Of a stretch of 64,000 bases of DNA, positions 44,314-52,984 are shown one piece after another. The notes under the pieces are model-generated. The model did no database searches and had not been told where the DNA came from. It saw only the letters and a program-made list of their open reading frames with translations. The stretch comes from Adlercreutzia sp. ZJ141 (GTDB lineage: Bacteria; Actinomycetota; Coriobacteriia; Coriobacteriales; Eggerthellaceae). The stretch covers positions 1 to 64,000 of the forward strand of contig NZ_JAAKEB010000009.1 of the NCBI RefSeq assembly GCF_011038965.1, given 5' to 3'. The position numbers and the translations under genes are program-made. Within the stretch, counting starts at the first letter, position 1; each line of letters opens with the position of its first letter.

Positions 44314-44973
44314 ATGAATAAGAAGATGAAGCGGCGCATGGTGGTCGTCACTGGTGTGATTGTCATTGTTTTGATTATCGTGCTCGCGGTGGTTGGCGGA
44401 TCGAGTTCGGCGAAATCGGTAACGGTTGCTGACGTGGTAAGCGGAGCGTATCAGGATCAGAAGGTGCAGGTTACCGGCACGGTTGTCGACAATTCCTTCG
44501 AAACAAAGGATGGCGTGCTCACATTTAGAATCTATGATCCCGAGGGCGATCCTTCCCAAGAGCTTGATGTTCGCTTCGACGGAGGTGTGTCGGCGACGTT
44601 CGGTAACGGTGTTGTTGCTATTTGTACGGGCAAGATGGGCGCTGACGGTGTGTTGTCGTGTACTGAGCTGGTGACGAAGTGTCCGTCGAAATACGAGAAC
44701 GCCACTGATGCTTTGACGGTTGAGCAGCTGCTCGATTACGGCGATAGCGTCATTGGTAAACCGGTGAAAGTTGCCGGTGTTGCGAAATCGGTGGCGGCGG
44801 TCGGAGAGGGCGATCGCATTGTTCTCACGTCGGAAGACGGTTCGGTCGAGCTTGGTGTTGCCTATGATGGAGCTATTCCCGATGGCGTTGCCGAGGGTAG
44901 TGCGCTTGTGGTTACAGGTTCGCTGAGTGAGGACGGCACGTTTGCGGCAACTGATGTGGCACTGAAGGCGTAA
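44314..44973 (+). CDS. ccmE: Cytochrome c maturation protein CcmE, CxxxY type, with second OB-like domain
   Basis: Heme chaperone that carries heme from CcmC to CcmF. 219 residues: one membrane helix (about 9-28), a first OB-fold domain (about 35-130) ending in the heme-binding motif C123PSKY127, where well-studied proteobacterial CcmE has HxxxY, and a second OB-like domain (about 135-219; GKPVKVAGVAKS, VELGVAYDGAIP). Normal CcmE proteins are about 130-160 residues. ATG follows AAAAGGGAG. First gene of ccmEFABCD. Confidence 0.88.
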   Translation: MNKKMKRRMVVVTGVIVIVLIIVLAVVGGSSSAKSVTVADVVSGAYQDQKVQVTGTVVDNSFETKDGVLTFRIYDPEGDPSQELDVRFDGGVSATFGNGVVAICTGKMGADGVLSCTELVTKCPSKYENATDALTVEQLLDYGDSVIGKPVKVAGVAKSVAAVGEGDRIVLTSEDGSVELGVAYDGAIPDGVAEGSALVVTGSLSEDGTFAATDVALKA

Positions 44974-45006
44974 AGCCCGGTTGCCACTGAAAGGGATGAT
45001 GAAGGT

Positions 45007-47316
45007 ATGTCAATAGTTGGTTTGCTCGGTTTGCTTGTTGCATTCGCGGGCATTGGCGTGACGGTGGTATGCCTGATCACCGGTTCTCTTCTGCAGAAAA
45101 AGCGAACGGGCGGCACCGGCGAAACGCTCACCTGGGCGGGGCATCTGGGCGTGCTTATCACGTTCATCGCGCTCACGGTGTGTTGTGGTGTGTTGGTGTA
45201 CTGCTTTATGGTGGGCGATTACTCGATTGAGTACGTACTCATGCAGCACAGCGACTCTTCGAGCAGCATTGCTTGGTTCTACAAGCTCTCGGGGCTTTGG
45301 GCAGGCCGCGAAGGGTCGCTCTTGTTCTGGGCGTGGCTTATTGCAGCATTTGCTTCGCTTATGGCTGTCCGAAATATGAAAGGTTTGGCGAAGCTCGACA
45401 GTATGGCTCTGCTCGTGCTGACCATCGTGCTTGCGGCGTTTGTGGGTGTGTTGTTGTTCTCGGAAAGCAATATGCCATTCACAGTGACGCCTGAGAATCT
45501 GTACGGTGCGGACGGTACGCTGACCGCTGCAGCGTCAATGTACGGTATGAATGCGCTGCTCGAGCACTGGGCCATGGCGATTCATCCGCCCACGCTGTTT
45601 GTGGGTTACGCTGGCCTGACGGTGCCGTTTGCATACGCCATTGCGGCGTTGATTGTGAACGACCCGTCGCGCGAATGGGTGATCCGTTCGCAGCGTTACA
45701 CCCTGTTCTCGTGGCTGTTTTTAGGAATAGGCATTGGTTTAGGTGCTGTGTGGGCGTACGTGGTGCTCGGTTGGGGCGGTTACTGGGGCTGGGATCCGGT
45801 CGAGAACGCCAGCTTGTTGTCGTGGTTAGTGGGTGTGGCGCTCATCCATAGCTTCACGGTGTACCACCAGCGTGGCGCATTCAAACGTTGGAGTGTCATG
45901 TGTGCATGTCTGACGTTTGCGTTTGTGATCGTGGGTACGTTCATTTCTCGCTCCGGACTGGTGCAATCAGTACACGCATTCGAGGGTGATCCGGTGTCGT
46001 TGGCGCTGTTCGGTGCGCTGATTGTGGTGTCGGTGCTCGCTGGTGTTGTGGGTCTTGTTGTTCGCTGGAAGAGTTTTGGGCCGTCGTCTGATGGCACTGA
46101 CGATGTGGAAAACATGTTGTCCAAGGATGCCGCCTACTATTTCAACAACGTGATCATGGTGGTGTTCGCGTTCTTGCTCGCGTATCTGACCATTTCGTCA
46201 GCGCTACCGTCGTTTCTGCCATTCGGTGGCCAGAGCGTTTCTGCGGGAACCTACAACGCCATCGCTCGTCCGCTCGGTGTGGTGTATTTGGCCATTCTTG
46301 CGGTGTGTCCGCTGTTGTCGTGGGGTAAGACCGATGGCGCACGTTTTTGGAAGCGTGCGAAGGTGCCGGGATTGTGCGCATTGGCGTTGTTTGTCGTGCT
46401 CATGGTGTATTTCGCCACGTACCTGTTCCCTGGCTACAACGACGTGATTGCCGCTGGGGGCGCCGAGGCGGCGGGATTGCAGGAGGAAGGCCCCTGGTGG
46501 TACTACAACGGGCTTGCCGTGGTTGGTTTTGCGGTTGCGAGCGTATTGTTCTTCAACTCGCTGTTCATGCTGGGGCGCGCGGTGCGCGGTTATGCGAAGG
46601 GTCACGGCTGCGGCACGCTTGTGGCACTTGGCGGCATGCTCACGCATCGTGCCTCCTCGTTTGGCGGTTTTGTTGCCCACTTTGGCATGGCAGTTATTCT
46701 AGTGGGGCTTATCGGCTCATCGATGTACGTAACGAACGTGGTAGGATACGTGCCCTACGATTCTGAAACTGACACCGTGGCCGAGGATTTCACTATCAAG
46801 GATTACACGCTCACGTACACGGGCAATAGTATCGAACAGCAGAAAAACGGTGATGACATCCTGTACACGCTATATTACGACGTGTACAAAAACGGCGAGT
46901 TTGTTGGTTCGGTTGATCCGACGGTGCAGCTGGTTCAATCCACTCAGCAGCAAAAACTCATCGCAAGCGTTATATCGTTTCCGACCGAAGACTTGTTCGT
47001 GGTGTACCGCGGTGTGAACGAAGACGGCGACTTTGCTATGGATGTGCGCGTAAACCCGTTGATCTCTGTGGTGTGGGTAGGGTTTGTGTTGCTGATGGTA
47101 GGCGTGGTAATAGCCACGTGCGGCGGGCGCGGCGCGAAACGGGGATCGCGCGCCGAAGGGGAAGATGTGCTGCTCGCTGCTGAGACGGAAGGCACTGGCT
47201 TGGCCGATGTGGCTCCTGAAGCTGCAAACGACGACCATGACTCCGCCAAGGCCACCAACAGCGATACTGCCAGTGTTGCCAAGGTGGCGGTAGACGCCGA
47301 TACAGACAAGGACTAG
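45007..47316 (+). CDS. ccmF: Cytochrome c heme lyase subunit CcmF
   Basis: Large membrane protein that attaches heme from holo-CcmE to apocytochrome c. 769 residues with many membrane helices; the tryptophan-rich WWD segment GWGGYWGWDPVENASLLSW is at about residues 256-274. The C-terminal 50 residues are an alanine- and aspartate-rich cytoplasmic tail. 33 bp after ccmE. With no ccmH or ccmI nearby, CcmF probably works with few partners. Confidence 0.94.
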   Translation: MSIVGLLGLLVAFAGIGVTVVCLITGSLLQKKRTGGTGETLTWAGHLGVLITFIALTVCCGVLVYCFMVGDYSIEYVLMQHSDSSSSIAWFYKLSGLWAGREGSLLFWAWLIAAFASLMAVRNMKGLAKLDSMALLVLTIVLAAFVGVLLFSESNMPFTVTPENLYGADGTLTAAASMYGMNALLEHWAMAIHPPTLFVGYAGLTVPFAYAIAALIVNDPSREWVIRSQRYTLFSWLFLGIGIGLGAVWAYVVLGWGGYWGWDPVENASLLSWLVGVALIHSFTVYHQRGAFKRWSVMCACLTFAFVIVGTFISRSGLVQSVHAFEGDPVSLALFGALIVVSVLAGVVGLVVRWKSFGPSSDGTDDVENMLSKDAAYYFNNVIMVVFAFLLAYLTISSALPSFLPFGGQSVSAGTYNAIARPLGVVYLAILAVCPLLSWGKTDGARFWKRAKVPGLCALALFVVLMVYFATYLFPGYNDVIAAGGAEAAGLQEEGPWWYYNGLAVVGFAVASVLFFNSLFMLGRAVRGYAKGHGCGTLVALGGMLTHRASSFGGFVAHFGMAVILVGLIGSSMYVTNVVGYVPYDSETDTVAEDFTIKDYTLTYTGNSIEQQKNGDDILYTLYYDVYKNGEFVGSVDPTVQLVQSTQQQKLIASVISFPTEDLFVVYRGVNEDGDFAMDVRVNPLISVVWVGFVLLMVGVVIATCGGRGAKRGSRAEGEDVLLAAETEGTGLADVAPEAANDDHDSAKATNSDTASVAKVAVDADTDKD

Positions 47317-47322
47317 CCGGTC

Positions 47323-48036
47323 ATGGAAGCTGCGATAAGGGCACAGAAGCTGACGAAGGCGTTTGGCACGCGCAAAGCGGTTGATAGGGTAACCTTTGAA
47401 GTGCCCTGCGGCGCGTTTCTGTCGATATTCGGCCCGAACGGTGCGGGTAAGACCACGTTGCTCAGGATGCTTTCCACACTTGTTCGTCCAACCAAGGGTG
47501 AGGCGTGGCTTATGGGAATCGACATGAGAGAAGAGCCCGACTGCGCGCGCGAGCACATTGGGCTTATCTCGCACAACTCCATGTTGTATCCCGATTTGAC
47601 TGCCGAAGAGAACCTAATGGTGTACGCGCGTTTGTATGGCGTGCATAACCCCGAACAACGTGTGCTCGACATGCTTGAGGCGGTCGAGCTTAAGCACCGT
47701 CGTCACGATGTGGTGCGCACGTTCTCCCGTGGCATGACACAGCGGCTCTCTATTGCTCGTGCGCTCATCCACAATCCCGACGTAGTATTTCTTGATGAGC
47801 CGTATTCTGGTCTCGACCCGCATGCGGTTGAGATATTCGACGAGCTCATTGACGCGCAGCGTGCCGGGCGAACGTTTGTCATGGTCAGCCATGATCTGCG
47901 AAAAGGTTTCGACATGTGCACGCATGCGCTCGTGATGGCGAAAGGTCACATTGTGACGTTTGATGAGAAGGGAAACCTCGATTTCGGGGAGTTTGCGGAC
48001 TTATACCGCGCAACGGTTGGCATGGGGGTGTCGTAA
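47323..48036 (+). CDS. ccmA: Ccm ABC transporter ATPase CcmA
   Basis: ATPase that drives release of holo-CcmE from CcmC. 237 residues with Walker A GPNGAGKTT near residue 45, signature FSRGMTQRLSIARAL and Walker B VVFLDEPYSGLD. 6 bp after ccmF and directly abutting ccmB, so assignment as CcmA rests on context as well as sequence. Confidence 0.92.
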   Translation: MEAAIRAQKLTKAFGTRKAVDRVTFEVPCGAFLSIFGPNGAGKTTLLRMLSTLVRPTKGEAWLMGIDMREEPDCAREHIGLISHNSMLYPDLTAEENLMVYARLYGVHNPEQRVLDMLEAVELKHRRHDVVRTFSRGMTQRLSIARALIHNPDVVFLDEPYSGLDPHAVEIFDELIDAQRAGRTFVMVSHDLRKGFDMCTHALVMAKGHIVTFDEKGNLDFGEFADLYRATVGMGVS

Positions 48037-48786
48037 ATGGCAGAACGCATGCAGACCGCGCGGGCGCAGCGTACGGTCGAAGTGAGCCGACCGTCGACGT
48101 TTTCCCAGTACAAGGCATTGCTCCGAAAAGACCTCGAGCAGGAATTTCGTACAAAGGAAATGCTCACATCTATGGGCATCTATGCGCTGTTGGTGCTCGT
48201 TGTGTACGGAGCGGCACTTGGTCAAACGTCGAAGGACCTCGACATCCTTCAAATGTGCGGCGGCTTGTTGTGGGCGCTCATCGTGTTTACGTCGCTGCTG
48301 GGCTTGAACCGTTCCTTCTCGCACGAAAAGGAACAAGGTTGTCTCGAGGGTATTCTGCTTGTCCCACTCGACCGTTCTGTGGTTTTTCTGGCGAAGGCAA
48401 CGTCAAACTTGTTGTTTCTGTTGGCGGTTGAGGTTGTGGCTGTGCCCTTGTTCTTCTTTTTCTTTTTGCAGGGGACAAGCGTGGCTTCGTCATTTTGGCT
48501 GATGGTTGTGCCGTTGCTTGTGGGAACGGTGGGCGTTGCTGGCATTGGTACGTTGCTTTCGACTATCACCATTAACACGCGCGGCAAAGATGTGATGCTA
48601 GCGGTGCTGTTTATTCCGCTGGTGTTCCCGTTGCTGTACGCATGTGTGTCGTCGACTACGGCGGTGATCGTTGGTGCTGAAGGGTTCATGGATGTGTTTG
48701 TTCCTGCCATTGCGCTGGCTGCTGGCTACGACGTAGTTATGGTGCTGGTCAGCTGGGTTCTGTACGATTACGTCGTGTCCGCGTAG
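48037..48786 (+). CDS. ccmB: Ccm ABC transporter membrane subunit CcmB
   Basis: Membrane partner of CcmA. 249 residues with six predicted helices; the N-terminal segment ALLRKDLEQEFRTKEML and the later GTVGVAGIGTLLSTITINTRGKD-like loop (positions 48527-48595) are CcmB hallmarks. Its ATG abuts the ccmA stop, and the ribosome-binding region lies within ccmA. Confidence 0.91.
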   Translation: MAERMQTARAQRTVEVSRPSTFSQYKALLRKDLEQEFRTKEMLTSMGIYALLVLVVYGAALGQTSKDLDILQMCGGLLWALIVFTSLLGLNRSFSHEKEQGCLEGILLVPLDRSVVFLAKATSNLLFLLAVEVVAVPLFFFFFLQGTSVASSFWLMVVPLLVGTVGVAGIGTLLSTITINTRGKDVMLAVLFIPLVFPLLYACVSSTTAVIVGAEGFMDVFVPAIALAAGYDVVMVLVSWVLYDYVVSA

Positions 48787-48957
48787 TGCGCGCAGGTGGT
48801 ACTGCTGAAGTGTTACGACGTTGCAGCGCCGCGGTGCCGCTTGTACGGTAGTTGCCTGCGTGAGTGAGCCGCCTGTGCACATGCGTTTTGTGCCACCATG
48901 AAAGCAGGTCGCGCGAGCCGCTGGGTGGCGGCGCGGTGCGGGTGGCAGCGGTTCGGC

Positions 48958-48963
48958 TATAAT
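48958..48963 (+). promoter_or_regulatory. -10 candidate upstream of ccmC
   Basis: TATAAT within CGGCTATAATG in the 209-bp gap between ccmB and ccmC, without a good -35. The same CGGCTATAATG word occurs before dnaX. Confidence 0.42.
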
Positions 48964-48995
48964 GCAGTAAGACCGCATTTGAGAGAAAGGTCGTT

Positions 48996-49760
48996 ATGGC
49001 TGGGGAAAAAACCAGTAAACTTCCCGAGGCGGGACAATGGCCCGACCGTCTGGCGGCGGTGCTGCTGCCGTTAGGTGCTGTGGTGTCTGTCATCGGGTTT
49101 CTCATGGCGTTTCTGTACGCCGCGCCGGTGAATGGCGCAAGCGTCGAAGGCGTTGAGCTCATTGGTGGGCAGATGATCAACACGAAGCTGCTCATTTCTC
49201 AGAAAATCTTCTACTTCCATATGCCGGTTGCGCTGGTGTCGTTTATTGCTTTGGCGTTCGGTGCGTACTATGGCGCACGCTTTCTGGCAACGAAGCAGCA
49301 GCGTTTCGACACGTGTTCCAAGATAGCGATGGAAATTGCACTTGTGTTCGTGGTGGCTACGATGGCAACCGGCGAAATGTGGACGCGCTTTGAGTGGGGC
49401 GTGTGGTGGTATTGGGAACCTCGGTTGACTACGTACTTGGTGCTTATGTTGATTGTCATCGCGTATTTTATCTTGCGCAACGCGATTGACGACTTCGAGC
49501 GGCGCGGCGTATATGCGGCCGTTATCTCCATTGTCTCGCTTGTCGATGTGCCCATCTGCTTTATGGTTACGCGCATGATTCCGTCGAGTGTGCATCCGGT
49601 GGTATTGCGTGCAGGGGGTATGTCGGGCGACATGGGCATGACCGTTGCTGTGTGCATGGTGGGGCTGCTCATGGTGGCGTTTGGCTTGTACCGTGCGCGC
49701 TTCCGTCAAGTTCGTATGGCTGAGCGCGTTGAAGCATTAAAAGAGCTACTAGACGAATAG
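48996..49760 (+). CDS. ccmC: Heme transporter/CcmE-loading protein CcmC
   Basis: Loads heme onto CcmE. 254 residues with six predicted helices. The tryptophan-rich motif reads WWYWEPRLTTYLVL, where proteobacterial CcmC has WGTWW-DARLT-like sequence, so the usual Asp is a Glu-Pro here. Conserved His residues flank this motif (FYFHMP upstream, SSVHPV downstream). ATG follows GAGAAAGG. Confidence 0.9.
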   Translation: MAGEKTSKLPEAGQWPDRLAAVLLPLGAVVSVIGFLMAFLYAAPVNGASVEGVELIGGQMINTKLLISQKIFYFHMPVALVSFIALAFGAYYGARFLATKQQRFDTCSKIAMEIALVFVVATMATGEMWTRFEWGVWWYWEPRLTTYLVLMLIVIAYFILRNAIDDFERRGVYAAVISIVSLVDVPICFMVTRMIPSSVHPVVLRAGGMSGDMGMTVAVCMVGLLMVAFGLYRARFRQVRMAERVEALKELLDE

Positions 49761-49864
49761 TCCTCGGCTGCTGCGTTTGTGGTTGAGGTTTCAGCTTCCG
49801 CTCACTGAAGGGGCTGCGGCGCATTCGCATTGAGCATCTGCGCAAAGAAAGGAAAGGTTGTATC

Positions 49865-50062
49865 ATGAACCCTGTTCTCATAGAGATATACAGCACCATT
49901 CTGCCGTCCGCTCCGTATGTGATTGCGGCGTACGCGTTGATTTGGCTCATACTGCTGGTGTATGTGGCTATTGTGGTATCCGGCATGAAGAAGACCGAGA
50001 AGCAGATCGCCGTGCTGGAAGAGGCGTTGCGTGATGCTGCTGTGTCGTCGAAGGGGGAGTGA
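49865..50062 (+). CDS. ccmD: CcmD-like small membrane protein
   Basis: 65 residues: a short outer segment, one membrane helix (about residues 18-40) and a charged cytoplasmic tail KKTEKQIAVLEEALRD, the size and topology of CcmD, which holds CcmC and holo-CcmE with CcmAB. ATG follows GAAAGGAAAGG. The call rests on size, topology and position after ccmC. Confidence 0.75.
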   Translation: MNPVLIEIYSTILPSAPYVIAAYALIWLILLVYVAIVVSGMKKTEKQIAVLEEALRDAAVSSKGE

Positions 50063-50213
50063 GGTCGTCGCGTATTGCGAACGCCACAGGTACTGCGGCT
50101 TTCGTAGGTGCGAAACGTATCGCTGCCTGAAATGAGCTTGGTGCGTTGCCGAGTAAGGCACTTTGCGAAGGGCCGTGCTCGCTGTTGATGTCCGTTTGCG
50201 AAAGGAAAGACGA

Positions 50214-51029
50214 ATGAAGGCTTTGATTCCCGCTGCTGGCTTAGGCTCCCGTTTTTTGCCCGCCACGAAGGCACAGCCGAAGGAGATGTTACTCGTTGTC
50301 GATCGGCCTGCCATTCAGTACGTTGTGGAGGAAGGCTTGGCCTCGGCGGCCGACGAGGTGGTTATCATCAACAGTCGCGAGAAGAAATCTATTGAGGAAC
50401 ATTTCTCGCCAGCACCCGAGCTGGTCGCCATGTTGCGCGAGCGCGGTAAGGACAAATACGCCGACGCGGTGGAACATGCCGGAAGCTTGAACGTAAGCTA
50501 CGTGTACCAAGATGAGCCTCTGGGGTTGGGGCATGCCATCTACTGCGCGCATGAGAAAACGGCGGACGAGCCGTTCTATGTGCTGTTGGGAGACGTACTT
50601 GTTCCCGATAACAAGATGCTGCCGCGCATGCAGGATGTGTCGGATGCTCATGGAGGTGCGAGCGTCATCGCTGTTATGCCGGTGCCTGCCGATCAGGTGA
50701 GCCGTTTTGGTGTCATTGCTGGGGAAGCGGTAGCTGACGACGTGTGGAAGGTGTCATCGCTCGTTGAGAAGCCAGCGGTTGATGAGGCTCCGTCGAACCT
50801 GGCTGTGTTTGGCCGCTACCTGCTGTCTGCGCGCGTGATGGAGCTGCTTGCCGAGGGGAAGCCCACGGTTGGTGGCGAGATTCAGCTGACTGACGCACTC
50901 GATGCTGTGCTGCGCGAGGAAGAGATGTATGCGTTGGTGATTGATCCTGCGGATGGCTTTGATACGGGCACCGTGGAAAGTTGGCTTGAAACGAACAACG
51001 TACTGTTCCAGCGAGCGGCGCAGCAGTAA
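50214..51029 (+). CDS. galU: UTP-glucose-1-phosphate uridylyltransferase
   Basis: Makes UDP-glucose for cell-surface polymers. 271 residues from ATG 50214 (GAAAGGAAAG upstream), with the nucleotide-binding start IPAAGLGSRFLPATKAQPKEML, the FYVLLGDVL metal site, VEKP near residue 185 and GGEIQLTDAL. Slightly short for the family (about 290) but complete in motifs. Monocistronic. Confidence 0.92.
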   Translation: MKALIPAAGLGSRFLPATKAQPKEMLLVVDRPAIQYVVEEGLASAADEVVIINSREKKSIEEHFSPAPELVAMLRERGKDKYADAVEHAGSLNVSYVYQDEPLGLGHAIYCAHEKTADEPFYVLLGDVLVPDNKMLPRMQDVSDAHGGASVIAVMPVPADQVSRFGVIAGEAVADDVWKVSSLVEKPAVDEAPSNLAVFGRYLLSARVMELLAEGKPTVGGEIQLTDALDAVLREEEMYALVIDPADGFDTGTVESWLETNNVLFQRAAQQ

Positions 51030-51103
51030 GGATAGGAACGCTTGTGTCGTGCCGCTTGCCGGCAAAAGCGCTGCGAGGCGGCGGCACGAAAAGCGTGTAT
51101 CAG

Positions 51104-51140
51104 GGAAACGCATGCCAAGACGACCTTAGTCAGCGTTTCC
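51104..51140. repeat. Dispersed inverted-repeat element, copy D (reverse orientation, short)
   Basis: 37 bp bounded by GGAAACGC and GCGTTTCC. Read on the minus strand, the interior TGACTAAGGTCGTCTTG matches the left halves of copies C and E, so it keeps the left half of the family and lies inverted. Confidence 0.75.
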
Positions 51141-51155
51141 TTGGGGAAAATGATC

Positions 51156-51182
51156 GGCCCGGCGGAGGGGAACCGCCGGGCC
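51156..51182 (+). terminator. Hairpin downstream of galU
   Basis: Perfect 10-bp GC-rich stem GGCCCGGCGG / CCGCCGGGCC with a 7-nt loop; no T tract. Together with copy D it fills the galU-to-51343 gap, which otherwise shows only a TATTAT -10 candidate at 51275-51280. Confidence 0.6.
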
Positions 51183-51342
51183 ACAAGGAGGGGATGATCG
51201 GCGCTTTATGCGCCGTTCTGCTTTCTTATGAAGCAGAGACAAGGAAAGGAGGGGAGCCTCTCGCTTGCTGATGCTATTATAGAAAGCAGAATTGAAGAAC
51301 GTTTGCACGGCCAGTGCGCGTTTTGTGAAGGGGAGGTTTCAT

Positions 51343-52251
51343 ATGCCTGACATTCAACTTCGCTTCCATAAGGACATGCTCGTCTTGTCGGCTCCGATTG
51401 CACCCGTGTTGGAGCGTCAAGGGTTCGACCCTGATCAGAGCCTAGAATTTGCTGGATTGGTTGAACCGGAGGCTGTTCGTGATGCACTGCGGCTCAATAA
51501 GGTTGCCGGTGCTCAGTGTTTGGTTACCAACACCGAATCGGCGCTGCCGGCGAGGTTGGCTCATGTGGGGCTGGAAGACCGTGTGCAGGACGTCATCGAC
51601 CAGGGTATTGCCACCGCGGTATCGCTTACTCCGCAGCATCTGCTGGTTCATGTGGGCCCGAGTGGGTTGCCGCTCGATCCGTCCAGTAAAGCGTCATTGA
51701 ACGAGAGCCGCAGCCAATATGCTCGCGTTGCCCGCATGATGAGCGCCAAGGCGTTCGATGCGGTACTACTCGGAGGATTTGCCGATGCGGTCGATCTGAA
51801 ATGCGCGCTCATGGGCATGCGGCAAGTGCTCGACTGCCCGGTGTTCGCAAGCGTTGATGTTCGTGCCGATGGAATGCTTGCAAACGGCCGTCACACGTTG
51901 GAAGACGCATGCGCCGTTATGGACGAGTTTGGGGCGTCAGTTGCCGGCATTCGTTCGGAGCTGAGTATCGAAGGGGTACTTGCACTGGTTGGGCGTCTTC
52001 GTGCTGCAACGTCGCTTCCGGCAATGGTGTCGCTTACGGTAGCACGCAATGATCCCAAACAGGGCCAGGCAACTGCTGAGAACCCGTACTTCTGTCCGGA
52101 CACTATGATCGAGGTTGCCACACGCCTACGCGGCGGTGGGGTGCAATTTTTGCGCGCCGACGGCGCAGCAACGCCGGCATACACGGGCGCTTTAGTCGCC
52201 GCATCTGAAGGGTTTGACGTTATGCGCCCCGACGTGCAGGAGAACGAGTGA
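51343..52251 (+). CDS. Homocysteine S-methyltransferase-like protein lacking zinc cysteines
   Basis: Resembles the barrel domain of homocysteine methyltransferases: TNTESALPARLAHVGLEDRV, HVGPSGLPLD and the LLGGFADAVDLKCAL region follow the family order. The zinc-ligand cysteines are missing: the GINC position reads AGIRSE and the GGCCGTTP position reads FLRADGAATP. It is therefore unlikely to activate homocysteine in the normal way and may be a regulatory or repurposed pseudoenzyme. 302 residues from ATG 51343 (AAGGGGAGG upstream). Overlaps the next gene by ATGA, implying coupled translation. Confidence 0.72.
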   Translation: MPDIQLRFHKDMLVLSAPIAPVLERQGFDPDQSLEFAGLVEPEAVRDALRLNKVAGAQCLVTNTESALPARLAHVGLEDRVQDVIDQGIATAVSLTPQHLLVHVGPSGLPLDPSSKASLNESRSQYARVARMMSAKAFDAVLLGGFADAVDLKCALMGMRQVLDCPVFASVDVRADGMLANGRHTLEDACAVMDEFGASVAGIRSELSIEGVLALVGRLRAATSLPAMVSLTVARNDPKQGQATAENPYFCPDTMIEVATRLRGGGVQFLRADGAATPAYTGALVAASEGFDVMRPDVQENE

Positions 52252-52745
52252 TGACCAACCACAATTCTGGATCTGATCGTCGCCCGTTTGCTGTTATTCC
52301 CCCGTGCGTATACGAACAAGCGGCTCGTCGTATGCCAGCGGATGACGTCACTGAGCGTGCCTTGGGCGACGTGTGCGAAAAGCGTGCGGATGATATGTGT
52401 GATGCCTTTAATGATGCGACGTTCGACGAGCAGCTCGCGTACGTGCAGCGGGTTTTGCTGCAGGAGCGCGCCGCACGTCCGTTCCCACGCCGGGCGCAGG
52501 AACGAAGCCCGTTTTACGGCGTGTTGCAGGATTTCGTCGACTCGCTCTTTGAAGGCGATTGTGACGCGGTGCTCCGTCGGCTCGATGTGGTAGTGGCGGC
52601 CGAGTCAGCCGAGTTGCCTGCCGACTTGCTGGAAGTGGTCGAGCTGCTTCCGCCGGGAAGCTACACACGGCAGCGGTTGTGCGGTCAGCTGAACTCCGCC
52701 ATCGGTGCTCACGCGTGGTCGAGAACGTATGGGACGGTCAGTTGA
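52251..52745 (+). CDS. Hypothetical protein coupled to the methyltransferase-like gene
   Basis: Not recognised. 164 residues from ATG 52251 (AGGAG 10 bp upstream); a GTG at 52248 is an alternative. Predicted soluble, mostly helical and acidic, with no signal peptide or cofactor motif; two cysteines sit near residues 18 and 42. Translational coupling suggests it works with the preceding protein. Ends before a terminator at 52846-52870. Confidence 0.65.
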   Translation: MTNHNSGSDRRPFAVIPPCVYEQAARRMPADDVTERALGDVCEKRADDMCDAFNDATFDEQLAYVQRVLLQERAARPFPRRAQERSPFYGVLQDFVDSLFEGDCDAVLRRLDVVVAAESAELPADLLEVVELLPPGSYTRQRLCGQLNSAIGAHAWSRTYGTVS

Positions 52746-52845
52746 CGGAGTGTTTGTGTGCCCGAAAGGCGCTGTGCTGCGCTTGCTGGGAAGCAGGGCC
52801 GGCGATCGGTAGGTGTGTGCCGGGCTTGTGAATATACTATGAACG

Positions 52846-52870
52846 GGAGCGCTCGCGAAGCGCTCCTTTT
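52846..52870 (+). terminator. Terminator after the 52251 gene
   Basis: Perfect 8-bp stem GGAGCGCT / AGCGCTCC with a 5-nt loop followed by TTTTCTG. Confidence 0.88.
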
Positions 52871-52914
52871 CTGTGTGGAGCCTGCATTTTCGAATAACGG
52901 TTCAATGTCAAGCC

Positions 52915-52943
52915 TTGCGTGCCTGCATTCCTCAAAGTACTAT
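52915..52943 (+). promoter_or_regulatory. Promoter of nrdDG
   Basis: TTGCGT (52915-52920), a 17-bp spacer and TACTAT (52938-52943). The -10 lies inside the first NrdR-like box, as expected for repression. Confidence 0.75.
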
Positions 52944-52984
52944 ATGTTTGCTTTAAATCCAGCCAATACCACAATATGTTGTGG
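52937..52984 (+). promoter_or_regulatory. Tandem NrdR boxes upstream of nrdDG
   Basis: Box 2, CCACAATATGTTGTGG (52969-52984), is a near-perfect palindrome matching the NrdR-box pattern. Box 1 (52937-52952, core ACTATATGTT) is weaker. They are 32 bp apart, about three helical turns, the usual spacing for NrdR pairs. NrdR is the dATP/ATP-sensing repressor of ribonucleotide reductase genes. Confidence 0.78.
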
